A stretch of 23,187 nt of DNA from JAAYWY01 sp050945275 (GTDB lineage: Bacteria > Bacillota > DTU030 > DUMP01): the NCBI GenBank assembly GCA_050945275.1, contig JBMNSQ010000013.1, positions 1 to 23,187 on the forward strand. The letters run 5' to 3'. Within the stretch, counting starts at the first letter, position 1; each line of letters opens with the position of its first letter. The notes below the pieces were generated by a model. It was not told the origin of the DNA. It ran no database searches and saw only the letters and a list, made by a program, of their open reading frames with translations. Positions 13,371 to 21,952 of this stretch are shown here, piece after piece. The position numbers and the translations under genes were made by a program.

Positions 13371-14733
13371 GGACTGCCTCCTCTGGACGTCTTTTCATAC
13401 GGGCCAGAAAAAATCCGTCCATATCATGCTTATGTGGGTATAGCTGTAGCCAACCCTGTCTGAGAGTAGTTTCATGCAAAAACCTTTCTAGCTGGGGCCG
13501 CAAGTCGTCTAAGACAAAATCATCATTGCCTTTCAGAAATGCCGTTACTACCTCCATGTTCTCTTCCGGTTCAATGCTACAGGTACTATATAATAAGGTT
13601 CCACCGGCAATTACGGCTGCAGCGGCGCTGGTTAATATTTGCAGCTGGAGCTGTGGTAGTTTTTGTAGCTCTTTAGGTGTCTTGTGCCACCTAAGGTCGG
13701 CTCGCCTTCTTAAAACACCGGTTCCGGAACAAGGGGCATCCACTAGAACCCGGTCAAAACGGCCGCTGAAATTGGCCGGTAGCTTACGGGCATCGCCTTC
13801 GAGAACGTTAATACCTGCCAACCGAAGACGGTTAGCACTCTCTTTAATAAGCGCTAACTTGTGGGCATGAATATCCATGGCCCAAATCTCGCCTTCCTTT
13901 CCCATAAGCTCAGCTATATGGGTGGTTTTGCCACCGGGGCCAGCGCAGATATCTAATACCTGATCCCCGGGCTTAGGGTTAAGTGCATGAGCAGCAAACA
14001 TTGAGCTTTCATCTTGTACACTAAATAAACCATCAGCAAAACCAGGAAGCTGCTCCACCGCGCCGTTTTTCTGCAAATATATCGCCTCTGGCATTAGATA
14101 ATGTGGAGCCACATCATAACCTTCTGTTCTAAAACGACTCTCCAATTCATCCCTAGCGATTAAGATACTATTGGTTCGCAGGCAAAGCGGCGGGGCCTGG
14201 TTATTGGCCTGACAGAGTGCTTCGGTGTCTTCAAACCCAAACCTTTTTAACCAACGCTGCACTAACCACTGGGGATGGGAGTATTTTACGGTAATATAGT
14301 ACACTGGATCTATCGCCGGATCGGGATATTGTAACCGATCCCGCTCCCGAGCTAGCCGCCGAAGGACAGCATTAACGAAGCGGGCACTACCGGCATGACT
14401 GACCTGTTTCGCCTGCTGCACCGCTTCAAAACAGGCAGCCGAAGGGGGAATACGGGTAAAAAGCAATTGATAAGCACCCAATCGCAAAATCATTCTGACC
14501 GGTGCGTCTAGTTTCTTCAATTTTATGCTGCTTCGTTCTTGCAAAGCCCAATCTAACGTACCTAGGGCCCTTAGGGTTCCATAAACTAACTCTGTAGCCA
14601 ATGCCTTGTCCCGACTGTCCAAAGGACTGCTACTTAAAGCTGGGGCCAGGAGGAGATTGGCATAGGATTTTGTTTTTTCTACACGAAGCAATACACTAAG
14701 AGCCAAGTCACGCGCTGTCTTTTCCCTCGCCAT
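13363..14733 (-). CDS. rsmB: 16S rRNA (cytosine(967)-C5)-methyltransferase RsmB
   Basis: This is a 456-aa enzyme that makes m5C967 in 16S rRNA. The N-terminal NusB-like RNA-binding domain (about 5-135) contains ELVYGTLR and ARFVNAVLRR. A Rossmann methyltransferase follows with DICAGPGGKTTHIAELM (261-277), VDAPCSGTGVLRR (C335, product release) and YSTCSIEPEEN (C385, nucleophile). Start: ATG at 14733, with AAAGGGGA about 8 nt upstream, gives MAREKTARDLAL. The open frame extends 62 codons further up, but those codons lie inside the preceding gene in another frame. The gene begins 13 nt after the upstream stop. Confidence 0.96.
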   Translation of the reverse strand: MAREKTARDLALSVLLRVEKTKSYANLLLAPALSSSPLDSRDKALATELVYGTLRALGTLDWALQERSSIKLKKLDAPVRMILRLGAYQLLFTRIPPSAACFEAVQQAKQVSHAGSARFVNAVLRRLARERDRLQYPDPAIDPVYYITVKYSHPQWLVQRWLKRFGFEDTEALCQANNQAPPLCLRTNSILIARDELESRFRTEGYDVAPHYLMPEAIYLQKNGAVEQLPGFADGLFSVQDESSMFAAHALNPKPGDQVLDICAGPGGKTTHIAELMGKEGEIWAMDIHAHKLALIKESANRLRLAGINVLEGDARKLPANFSGRFDRVLVDAPCSGTGVLRRRADLRWHKTPKELQKLPQLQLQILTSAAAAVIAGGTLLYSTCSIEPEENMEVVTAFLKGNDDFVLDDLRPQLERFLHETTLRQGWLQLYPHKHDMDGFFLARMKRRPEEAVHA

Positions 14734-14746
14734 ACACTTGTCCCCT

Positions 14747-15418
14747 TTAGTAAATATGCTTAGTACGCACAAAAAATATTTGCGGAGTAAGTCCCCAGCT
14801 GGCGAACAAGGTAGGAGGGGCACTCTCCCAGCTATGTTCGATGCCGACAATTTCCCGGTCCCGGACATCCCAGGACGTGGTAACAAGTCTTTGTAATGCC
14901 GTACCAAGGAGCGGACCAATTAAGTTGGCTATAATCAAGGCCAACACTACATTTAAAAATGTGAAATGACGTGTAGCCAACAGCAAGGCCAGAAAGGCCG
15001 CTGAAGAGACAAAATTGGCGGCCGCGATGGTGGTCCCACACCGCTTATGAACCACCAAATCTTTTTCTCCCGCCAATAAACGTCCATGACCGATACGAGC
15101 GGCCGCCTCTACCACAACTGGATCAACCGCCCCATAAATATAAAAACCATCTTCGGCCGCTTGGCCGGATAGTCGCTGTGGTCCGTAGCGCTCTTCTATA
15201 ACATTGATCGTAGAATGTTCCAAGGCGTGGTTTTTTCTAAGGTTGGGGTTAAAAGCAATTCTAATTAACTCTCCTGGTACTGTAAGCAAATTATGCATGG
15301 AACGAATAGTGAAGCCAAACGGAATAAGCAATAGATTAAAAAAGAAAACCAATAACAGGGGTAATAATAACCAAGGGAAGAATAAAGCTAAGACAATAAA
15401 GAATAATACCAGGGACAC
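14747..15418 (-). CDS. DUF6391-type membrane protein of unknown function with an HxxEH motif
   Basis: This is a 223-aa membrane protein with no known function. The first about 38 residues form one or two very hydrophobic segments (LVLFFIVLALFFPWLLL...), and another pair lies at about 132-150 and 154-175 (FLALLLATR, LNVVLALIIANLIGPLLG). Between them is a conserved-looking cytosolic or luminal stretch with NHALEHSTINVIEE (63-76), LSGQAAEDGFYIYG (83-96) and HKRCGTTIAA. I assign it to DUF6391 from memory of that NHALEH block. HALEH (H64, E67, H68) has the HxxEH layout of inverted zinc peptidases, but a peptidase function is unproven. The GTG start shares a base with the stop of the DUF116 gene (TAGTG), with CGGGGGTGA upstream. 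It is wedged between fmt/DUF116 and rsmB, a place where B. subtilis has nothing. Confidence 0.8.
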   Translation of the reverse strand: MSLVLFFIVLALFFPWLLLPLLLVFFFNLLLIPFGFTIRSMHNLLTVPGELIRIAFNPNLRKNHALEHSTINVIEERYGPQRLSGQAAEDGFYIYGAVDPVVVEAAARIGHGRLLAGEKDLVVHKRCGTTIAAANFVSSAAFLALLLATRHFTFLNVVLALIIANLIGPLLGTALQRLVTTSWDVRDREIVGIEHSWESAPPTLFASWGLTPQIFFVRTKHIY

Positions 15419-16188
15419 TACTTCACCCCCGACAACCTAACCTCAGGCCCAATAAAGGACATAACTACCTGTTGTAGCCGTTCCAAGTCTACTCTTGTGT
15501 CTACGCATGGCCCGTTGGGCCGCTGGTTCAGCACCCCAAAAGCTGGCAGCGGATAAACATCTTGCAAACCACTTGATAAGTCGCGTTCGCAAGCCACGGC
15601 CACTATTGCTGCCGGTCTTAATTCTATAACCTTCTTTCGGGCTAACGTACCACCGGTTACAACAGCTAAGTTAACACCTAAATCCTGAGCCAATAATAAC
15701 AGATCCTTGATCTGGCAACGACCACAAAGCCGGCAGTTTTTTACATCAACTGTTATTTTAAATTTACAACCAGAGTATTGCAGACAATGAGGAGCCAAAA
15801 TAAGAAGTTTAGACGGAGAGACCTTGATGTTCCTCGTACGGACTAAAGCATTATTTATTTCGATAAAGGAGCGTTCCATTTTTTCTTTTGTTAAATGAAG
15901 AAAACGTCCAGCCCACATCACGAGCGGTAACAGTCGCGTAATTACCATGTTGATAGGGCGATCAAAAACAGGGAGAGGACGATGACAAAGAATAATTAAC
16001 ACCACACCCACAACACCTAACAAAGCTATCAGCACGAACAATAGAAACACTAGACCAAGGGCAAAAAAGAAGTACCGCGACAGTTGGTCCAGTCCATGAA
16101 AAAAGACATGCCATAATCCGCCAGCCAATAGGCCCAGCATAACAACAAGAGTAAGAGCTATTCCTAGTATTATCCTCTTTTGGGCCAT
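15418..16188 (-). CDS. DUF116 family cysteine-rich membrane protein
   Basis: This is a 256-aa protein of unknown function, common next to fmt in Clostridia. It has two N-terminal membrane helices (about 7-28 and 40-67), then a cytosolic domain with seven Cys in a metal-cluster-like pattern: APHCLQYSGC (C135, C141), CRLCGRC (C152, C155, C158), VAVACERD (C200) and NGPCVD (C228). This suggests a bound Fe-S cluster or zinc. TGGTLARKKV and the RPAAIVAVACERDL region are DUF116 hallmarks. Start: ATG at 16188 has AAAGGGGGAG about 6 nt upstream; a longer frame from 16245 runs into fmt and has no SD. It is 13 nt after the fmt stop and overlaps the DUF6391 gene by one base, so the two unknown membrane proteins are probably translationally linked. 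Confidence 0.88.
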   Translation of the reverse strand: MAQKRIILGIALTLVVMLGLLAGGLWHVFFHGLDQLSRYFFFALGLVFLLFVLIALLGVVGVVLIILCHRPLPVFDRPINMVITRLLPLVMWAGRFLHLTKEKMERSFIEINNALVRTRNIKVSPSKLLILAPHCLQYSGCKFKITVDVKNCRLCGRCQIKDLLLLAQDLGVNLAVVTGGTLARKKVIELRPAAIVAVACERDLSSGLQDVYPLPAFGVLNQRPNGPCVDTRVDLERLQQVVMSFIGPEVRLSGVK

Positions 16189-16201
16189 ATTCTCTCCCCC
16201 T

Positions 16202-17128
16202 TTAGCCCCACACATCTCCTGGCCGGACACGGTACCCCCGGGCATACTCAGCGGCTGTCATAATTCGTTTTCCAGCTGGTTGCACTTCTTGTACTAACAG
16301 CGCGCCATCAGGAGTACTTACCAAGATACCGGCTTCCCCTTCTATTTTCAATACTTGCCCTGGGTTTCCTGCTACAGTTTTATCGCTAATTGCCCGCGCC
16401 CGCCAAATCTTGAGACGCATGCCTAAAGCAAACGTCACAGCGCCCGGGCGAGGATTTAGGCCCCGTATCTGGTTGGCCAGTTGCAACGCTCCTTTGTCCC
16501 ATCTTATAATTTCTTCCTCCTTAGTTATTGGCGGAGCCCAGCTAGCCAAAGAGCTATCTTGCGGCTGACTCGGCGCAATACCCTGTTCGATAGCCTTTAC
16601 CGTACGGCAAAGAAGGTCTGCCCCTTTTACAGCCAGCCGCTGAGCCAGTGATCCGGCGGTATCTTCGGGTAAAATTATTTCTTCTTCCTGGTAAATAACG
16701 TCTCCAGTATCTAAACCTTGGTCCATATACATAGTACAGACCCCAGTCCTGGTATCTCCATTCATAATGGACCGCTGAATCGGAGCTGCCCCTCTAAGCC
16801 GCGGCAATAAGGAAGCGTGTACATTAATGCATCCCAGCGGCGGAATAGCTAACAGTGCCGGAGGCAAAATTTGACCAAAAGCCACCACCGTTATCAGATC
16901 TGGTTTCAGCTCCCTTAGTTGATTCAAAAAACTTTCTTCTCTCACTCTCTCCGGTTGTAACACCGGTAAACCCAGAGCCAGTGCCGCCGCCTTAATAGGG
17001 GAAGGCCACAGTTGTTGTCCTCGCCCCCTCCGACGATCAGGCTGAGTTACCACTGCCTGTACAGATGGCGCCAGTCTCTCCAGCGCCGGTACGGCAAACT
17101 GGGGTGTACCCATGAAAACAATGCGCAC
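16202..17128 (-). CDS. fmt: Methionyl-tRNA formyltransferase
   Basis: Fmt formylates initiator Met-tRNA using 10-formyl-THF. The product has the formyltransferase core with INVHASLLPRLRGAAPIQ and LDTGD. With the start used here the catalytic triad is N102, H104 and D140, a constant offset of four from E. coli N106, H108 and D144. A C-terminal OB-like domain (about 200-305) contains NQIRGLNPRPGA. The start is uncertain: GTG at 17128 (MRIVFMGTPQF) is 6 nt after AAGGTG and gives 308 aa; ATG at 17134 gives two more residues but abuts that SD; TTG at 17143 overlaps the def stop but has only a weak SD. def lies just upstream, as usual, since the deformylase acts on the products of Fmt-dependent initiation. 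Confidence 0.95.
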   Translation of the reverse strand: MRIVFMGTPQFAVPALERLAPSVQAVVTQPDRRRGRGQQLWPSPIKAAALALGLPVLQPERVREESFLNQLRELKPDLITVVAFGQILPPALLAIPPLGCINVHASLLPRLRGAAPIQRSIMNGDTRTGVCTMYMDQGLDTGDVIYQEEEIILPEDTAGSLAQRLAVKGADLLCRTVKAIEQGIAPSQPQDSSLASWAPPITKEEEIIRWDKGALQLANQIRGLNPRPGAVTFALGMRLKIWRARAISDKTVAGNPGQVLKIEGEAGILVSTPDGALLVQEVQPAGKRIMTAAEYARGYRVRPGDVWG

Positions 17129-17139
17129 AGACATCACCT

Positions 17140-17619
17140 TCAATCTTCTTGGCTTTGACTGGGGCGCAAGTTTTGAGCCTTATCGATAAACAGCACCCCA
17201 TCTAGATGGTCCAATTCGTGCTGAAAAGCTCGGGCCAATAAACCTTTACCCTCAATTTCTAGCTCTTCTCCGTCAATATTTAGCGCCCGCACTTTCACTT
17301 TGTTATTACGGGAAACATCACCTACTATTCCCGGGAGACTAAGACAACCCTCAACTCCGAGCTCTTCCTCGCCCTCTTTAGTAATAATTTCAGGGTTGAT
17401 TAAAGCCAGCAATCCATCACCCACATCGATCACCACTACTCGCTCAAGTATTCCCACCTGGGGTGCAGCCAAACCTACACCCTCAGCCTCATACATAACT
17501 GTGGCCATGCTTTGTAACAGGCGTCGTAGTTCGGTATCTATTTTGGTTACCGGTTGGGCTTTCTGCCTTAATACCGGGTCACCAAATAAACGAATGTGAA
17601 GGTTATCCGTTGACTCCAT
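17140..17619 (-). CDS. def: Peptide deformylase
   Basis: Def removes the N-formyl group from nascent proteins at the ribosome exit. It has 159 aa with the three metal-site motifs in order: GVGLAAPQ (47-54), EGCLSLPG (90-97; metal ligand C92) and QHELDHLDG (133-141; ligands H134 and H138, catalytic E135). The short form and EGCLSLPG spelling fit a type 1-like or small clostridial deformylase. The ATG at 17619 has AGAGGGGAG about 10 nt upstream and lies 18 nt after priA. The C-terminus is short and polar (SQSQED). The stop is 5 to 11 nt from the plausible fmt starts. Confidence 0.96.
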   Translation of the reverse strand: MESTDNLHIRLFGDPVLRQKAQPVTKIDTELRRLLQSMATVMYEAEGVGLAAPQVGILERVVVIDVGDGLLALINPEIITKEGEEELGVEGCLSLPGIVGDVSRNNKVKVRALNIDGEELEIEGKGLLARAFQHELDHLDGVLFIDKAQNLRPSQSQED

Positions 17620-17637
17620 TACACTTCTTCTCCCCTC

Positions 17638-19860
17638 TTATAAGTACGACAGCGGATCCACATCCACGGTGAGCCGAGCTTTATCCTTGGCAGCATTTGT
17701 GCAAAGCTCTGGCCACGCTGAGGCTAGTTTCTCCCTGAGAGGTGTCAAATCCAACCCCTTAAACAATAACTGATACCGGTACTTGTCCCCTACTTTAAGG
17801 AAGGGGCTTGGAGCCGGGCCTTCTACCAGTATCTCCTTATCTATAGTTATTGTCGATAATACCTGCCGTAATAATTCTATGGCTAACTTTTCAATTGGTG
17901 CCAGGGCTCGTACAAGAATTGCTTCGGCAAATGGCGGATACAAATGGCGCTGACGCCGCTTTAACTCCCTGGAATAAAACCCATGATAATCATGTTTTTG
18001 AGCAGCCACAATACTAATATGATTAGGCGTATAAGTCTGGAAAATGGCTCGGCCTGGCGTCTCACCGCGTCCGGTCCGTCCAGAAACTTGCTCCAGCAAC
18101 TGAAAAGTACGTTCCCACGCATAAGGGTCTGGTAAATTAAGGGTTAGATCAGCACTAACCACTCCGACTAAAGTTACCCGGGCTACATCTAGTCCCTTGG
18201 CTATCATTTGTGTTCCTACTAAAACGTCAATCTTTCCCTGAGAAAAGGCAGTGATAATATCGTTGGTAGCGCCCCTTTTAGCACTGGTATCAGCATCCAA
18301 ACGCTGTACACGGGCCTTTGGCCACAGCCTTTTAACCTCAGTTGCCACCCGCTCGGTACCGCAACCAAAGTCGCGCACCAAGTTGCTGTCGCAACGGGGG
18401 CAGATGTTATAGGCTGGCTGGGTATAACTACAATGGTGGCAGATTAATCTATGCTTAGCTTTATGGAGAGTTAAGGCCAGCTCGCAATGCGGACATTCGG
18501 CCACCTGACCACAGTGCCGGCAGAGCACAAACGTACTATAGCCACGCCGGTTAAGAAAAAGAATAGCTTGCTCCCGATTAGAAAGTACGCGGTTAAGCTC
18601 ACTTTTGAGCTGTCGGCTAAAAATGCTAAGATTCCCTGCCAGAAGTTCGCTCCTCATATCTACTATCTCCACCCGAGGAAGCGGACGGTTAGCTATCCTC
18701 TGCGGTAGACTAAGCAAATGAAAAGGGCTGTTTTTGCCTTGGGTCTGAAAGTAAGTGGTTACTGCCGGCGTAGCACTGCCTAGTATGGTTACCGCTCCGT
18801 TTCTTTTAGCCCGCCACAGGGCTACATCACGAGCGTGATAGCGAGGGCTTTCCTCTTGTTTATAAGCGGTCTCGTGTTCTTCATCTAAGATTATAACACC
18901 AATGTTAGATAAAGGGGCATAAATAGCTGAACGGGCCCCTAGCACTATCTGGGCCTGACCGTACCAAATTCGCCGCCACTCATCGTATCTTTCCTTGTCC
19001 CTTAAACCGCTATGTAAAATCGCTACTTGATTGCCAAAACGCTGGACAAAACGGTCTCTCATTTGCGGTGTAAGAGCAATCTCCGGTACCAGAACGATAC
19101 CGCTCCGTCCCTGGGCTAAAGCAGCCGCTAGAACCCTTAGATATACCTCTGTCTTGCCACTACCGGTGACACCATGTAACAAAAAAACTTCACTGCGCTT
19201 GGCCCTAAGAGAAGGTATAATAGCAGACAATGCCCTCTCTTGGGCAACTGTAAGTTGCGGGAGGTTAATTGTAGGCGCCTCAGGTTTTGGCCAGCACGGC
19301 TCCGGTATCTTTACCCATGTTTTTACGGCACCACGGTTAAGTAGTGACTTAAAACTACTGGCTGCAGTTTTAGTCAAGCGCATTAGCTGAAGGCGTGGCT
19401 GATCACCCTTGGTTAAAAGAGCGGTTAATATTCGGACCTGAGCCGGTGCCCGGCGACTTAGCTGCTTAATCAATTCTGCTGCCTCATCTTTTGATATAGC
19501 CAGGCCAGCATATTCAACTCGTTGTTCCAAAAACTGTCGATCGCTAGCACCAGGAGGAAGAATTAAATGCAAGGCCTCTACTGTATAACAAAGATACCGC
19601 TCGGTCAGCCACTTCGCCAACTGCCAACCTTCCTCGTTAAAAAAATCCTGACCGAGCACCGCCGAAATAGGGCGGATGTTAGCCACTGGCTGAGGCGTCT
19701 CTGGTACTATATAGCCTGTTACTACTCGAGGTCCAAAGGGGACCCGGACCTTGGTACCTGGGCGCACCTGACCTGACAAAGATTCAGGAACACTGTACGT
19801 AAAGGGTTTGTTTGTAGCTGCCGTCACCAAATCTATTACCACTGAAGCTAGCTCCGGCAT
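17638..19860 (-). CDS. priA: Primosomal protein N', replication restart helicase PriA
   Basis: This is a 740-aa DEAH-type 3'-5' helicase that reloads the replisome at collapsed forks. An N-terminal 3'-DNA-binding domain (about 1-100) and winged helix precede the helicase core. The core has GVTGSGKTE (Walker A, 230-238), DEEH (326-329) and SATP, then a zinc-binding insert with eight Cys as four CxxC pairs (447/450, 456/459, 474/477, 487/490), and GTQMIAKGLD and QVSGRTGRG of the C-terminal lobe. All catalytic and zinc residues are present. The ATG at 19860 has AAAGGGGTGA about 8 nt upstream and is 22 nt after coaBC. The order coaBC-priA-def-fmt is the usual Firmicute order. Confidence 0.97.
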   Translation of the reverse strand: MPELASVVIDLVTAATNKPFTYSVPESLSGQVRPGTKVRVPFGPRVVTGYIVPETPQPVANIRPISAVLGQDFFNEEGWQLAKWLTERYLCYTVEALHLILPPGASDRQFLEQRVEYAGLAISKDEAAELIKQLSRRAPAQVRILTALLTKGDQPRLQLMRLTKTAASSFKSLLNRGAVKTWVKIPEPCWPKPEAPTINLPQLTVAQERALSAIIPSLRAKRSEVFLLHGVTGSGKTEVYLRVLAAALAQGRSGIVLVPEIALTPQMRDRFVQRFGNQVAILHSGLRDKERYDEWRRIWYGQAQIVLGARSAIYAPLSNIGVIILDEEHETAYKQEESPRYHARDVALWRAKRNGAVTILGSATPAVTTYFQTQGKNSPFHLLSLPQRIANRPLPRVEIVDMRSELLAGNLSIFSRQLKSELNRVLSNREQAILFLNRRGYSTFVLCRHCGQVAECPHCELALTLHKAKHRLICHHCSYTQPAYNICPRCDSNLVRDFGCGTERVATEVKRLWPKARVQRLDADTSAKRGATNDIITAFSQGKIDVLVGTQMIAKGLDVARVTLVGVVSADLTLNLPDPYAWERTFQLLEQVSGRTGRGETPGRAIFQTYTPNHISIVAAQKHDYHGFYSRELKRRQRHLYPPFAEAILVRALAPIEKLAIELLRQVLSTITIDKEILVEGPAPSPFLKVGDKYRYQLLFKGLDLTPLREKLASAWPELCTNAAKDKARLTVDVDPLSYL

Positions 19861-19882
19861 AAGGCACTCACCCCTTTGGCAG

Positions 19883-21106
19883 CTACTTCTTCAACCGCGC
19901 CAACAGATCCTGCCGGCACTTCAACACCCGCTTCAAGATAGCCACGGCAATATCTTTCTTTTGGGCCAGCGGCAAATGCTCTCGACGTCCGTCTGGCCAC
20001 AAAATAATGACTTCATTGGTATCCACGGCAAATCCGGCATCAGTACGAGTAATATCGTTAGCCACAATAAAATCCAACTTCTTACTCTGTAATTTGTGTT
20101 GGGCATGGACTACAAGATCCTCGCTCTCGGCGGCAAAACCGACAGTTATTTGATCTGGCTTTTTCTCCTTAGTTAGCGACGCTAAGATATCCACCGTCGG
20201 TTCCAGTTCCAATTGCGACGGTTGCCCGGATTGCTTTTTAATCTTTTGTGTGGAATAAGCCGTGGGCCTAAAGTCAGCCACGGCTGCCGCCATAATAAGT
20301 ACCGTGGCTGACGAAAAGCGATCCTTCACCGCCTGATACATATCCTTAGCTGTTACCACATCTATGCGCTCCACTTTGGCGGGTGTAGGTAGCATTGTCG
20401 GGCCGCTTATTAGGGTTACCTTAGCACCGCCATCCGCCGCCGCTGCCGCCAAAGCATACCCCATGCGCCCAGTGGAGCGATTTGACAAGTAGCGTACTGG
20501 ATCCAAGGGCTCCCTAGTAGGGCCGGCTGTCACCAATACATTCCACCCCGTAAGATCAACAACCTCGGTGCTCATTAGCTGCCTGGCTGCTTGTACAATC
20601 TGGTCTGGGTCGGCCAGGCGCCCCGGCCCAACGTCACCACAAGCCAAGTAGCCACTACCTGGCTCTACAATATGAAAACCCCGCTGTCTAAGGAGCCTCA
20701 AGTTATGCTGCACAGCAGGATTCAGGTACATGTTGCTGTTCATCGCCGGGGCTATCAAAACTGGAGCCGAACTTGCCAAAACCGTTGCTGTTAGCATATC
20801 ATCGGCGAGACCAAGAGCTAACTTACCCACCACATTAGCAGTAGTAGGAGCAATAAGAATAAGATCTGCTACCTTAGCATAGGAAACATGGGCTACATCC
20901 CATTTTTCAGGGGTCCTAAACATATCCACTACTACCGGTTGATGGGTCAAGGTCTGGAAGGTAAGTGGAGCAACAAAACGGGTAGCCGCCTCGGTCATGA
21001 TCACCTTGACGGTGCAACCGGCACGAACAAGGGAACTGGCAATCATAGCCGCTTTATAAGCTGCTATGCCGCCAGTAACACCCAAGATAACTGTCTTACC
21101 CTTCAT
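19883..21106 (-). CDS. coaBC: Bifunctional phosphopantothenoylcysteine decarboxylase/phosphopantothenate-cysteine ligase
   Basis: CoaBC carries out two successive coenzyme A steps: CoaB joins cysteine to 4'-phosphopantothenate and CoaC decarboxylates the product with FMN. The N-terminal CoaC half has GVTGGIAAYK, catalytic H73 (WDVAHVSYAK), APAMNSNMY (119-127) and the flap Cys C156 (GYLACGDVGPGRL). The C-terminal CoaB half starts near TGWNVLVTAGPTREPLDPVRY and has LSNRSTGRMGYALA, AAAVADFRP and the KIKK block. Start: ATG at 21106 is 8 nt after AGGAG and gives MKGKTVILGV; a GTG at 21115 is directly against the SD. 407 aa, normal length. It begins 11 nt after rpoZ. Confidence 0.96.
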   Translation of the reverse strand: MKGKTVILGVTGGIAAYKAAMIASSLVRAGCTVKVIMTEAATRFVAPLTFQTLTHQPVVVDMFRTPEKWDVAHVSYAKVADLILIAPTTANVVGKLALGLADDMLTATVLASSAPVLIAPAMNSNMYLNPAVQHNLRLLRQRGFHIVEPGSGYLACGDVGPGRLADPDQIVQAARQLMSTEVVDLTGWNVLVTAGPTREPLDPVRYLSNRSTGRMGYALAAAAADGGAKVTLISGPTMLPTPAKVERIDVVTAKDMYQAVKDRFSSATVLIMAAAVADFRPTAYSTQKIKKQSGQPSQLELEPTVDILASLTKEKKPDQITVGFAAESEDLVVHAQHKLQSKKLDFIVANDITRTDAGFAVDTNEVIILWPDGRREHLPLAQKKDIAVAILKRVLKCRQDLLARLKK

Positions 21107-21117
21107 GATTGCCACTC

Positions 21118-21324
21118 CTACATTTTCTTGCTTTCTGTTATAACTGGTACTACAACTCCCTCAGCAACTTCTTTCATAGCAACGGTTACCGGTTTCCCTT
21201 CGGCATGGTTAATTTTTGGCGTCGCCCCCTCCATTAATTGGCGGGCCCTCTTGGCTGTAACTGCTACTAATAGATATTTACTGGGAATTCGCTCACGCAA
21301 CGTAGCTAAATCAGGACCTCTCAT
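21118..21324 (-). CDS. rpoZ: DNA-directed RNA polymerase omega subunit
   Basis: Omega is a small subunit that helps assembly of RNA polymerase by binding beta'. It is 68 aa with the omega fold motif in LRERIPSKYLLVAVTAKRARQLMEG, followed by KPVTVAMKEVAEGVV, matching clostridial and Bacillus omega. The first residues (MRGPDLATL) differ slightly from the Bacillus start. The ATG overlaps the gmk stop as ATGA. The remA-gmk-rpoZ-coaBC order is the standard one in Firmicutes. Confidence 0.95.
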   Translation of the reverse strand: MRGPDLATLRERIPSKYLLVAVTAKRARQLMEGATPKINHAEGKPVTVAMKEVAEGVVVPVITESKKM

Positions 21325-21938
21325 GTTTGTTGTCCCCCCAATTTAACCTTAAGTTCTAGCTCACTAAAGCGGCTAATGCGACTATGTTCAGCCATCAAAA
21401 TAGCCTCTATCTTATTAACCGCTTGCTCAATCTTGTCATTAACAACCAAATAATCATAGTTGCGTATTTGATTTATCTCTTGGCGAGCTGCCGAAAGACG
21501 CCGCTGTTTTTCCTCTGCGCTTTCTGTACCGCGTTTACTAATGCGACGTTCTAACTCCATTAGATCCGGCGGGAGCAGGAAAATTAAAATCCCAGCGGGG
21601 TAACTGGCTTTCACCTGCAAAGCCCCCTGGGTATCAATCTCTAACAGGACATCGTGTCCAGCCGCCAATTTATCCTCGACCCAGGTGCGCGGTGTGCCGT
21701 ATAAATTACCATACACCTGGGCCCATTCTAGAAATTCACCCGCGTTCGCCCGTTGTTCAAACTGTTCCCGAGTAAGAAAAAAGTAGCTAACTCCATCTTC
21801 TTCGCTCGGTCGTGGCTTTCGGGTGGTGGCTGAAATAGAGTAGATCATTTCTTGATGGCGTCGGCGCAAAAGATCGCAGACCGTCCCTTTGCCGCAGCCG
21901 GACGGTCCGGACACCACCACCAATAAACCTTGGGTCAT
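21321..21938 (-). CDS. gmk: Guanylate kinase
   Basis: Gmk phosphorylates GMP/dGMP to GDP/dGDP with ATP. It has 205 aa with a P-loop GPSGCGKGT (11-19), the GMP-binding stretch SATTRKPRPSEEDGVSYFF, EFLEWAQVYGNLYGTP, LEIDTQGALQVK and the lid region RRISKRGTES. Cys replaces the more usual Val in the P-loop (GPSGVGKGT); the catalytic Lys is kept, so this should be neutral. The ATG at 21938 has TAGGGGAG 9-10 nt upstream and is 14 nt after remA. In Firmicutes this enzyme is a known target of (p)ppGpp; nothing in the sequence here tests that. Confidence 0.97.
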   Translation of the reverse strand: MTQGLLVVVSGPSGCGKGTVCDLLRRRHQEMIYSISATTRKPRPSEEDGVSYFFLTREQFEQRANAGEFLEWAQVYGNLYGTPRTWVEDKLAAGHDVLLEIDTQGALQVKASYPAGILIFLLPPDLMELERRISKRGTESAEEKQRRLSAARQEINQIRNYDYLVVNDKIEQAVNKIEAILMAEHSRISRFSELELKVKLGGQQT

Positions 21939-21952
21939 TTTATTTCACTCCC

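Noticed and set aside
14733..14919. N-terminal extension of RsmB by 62 residues
   Set aside because: It lies in an alternate frame of the DUF6391 gene. The family start and SD place the beginning at ATG 14733.
14832..15041. 69-aa minus-strand ORF overlapping the DUF6391 gene
   Set aside because: Alternate-frame shadow within a hydrophobic coding region; no SD or context support.
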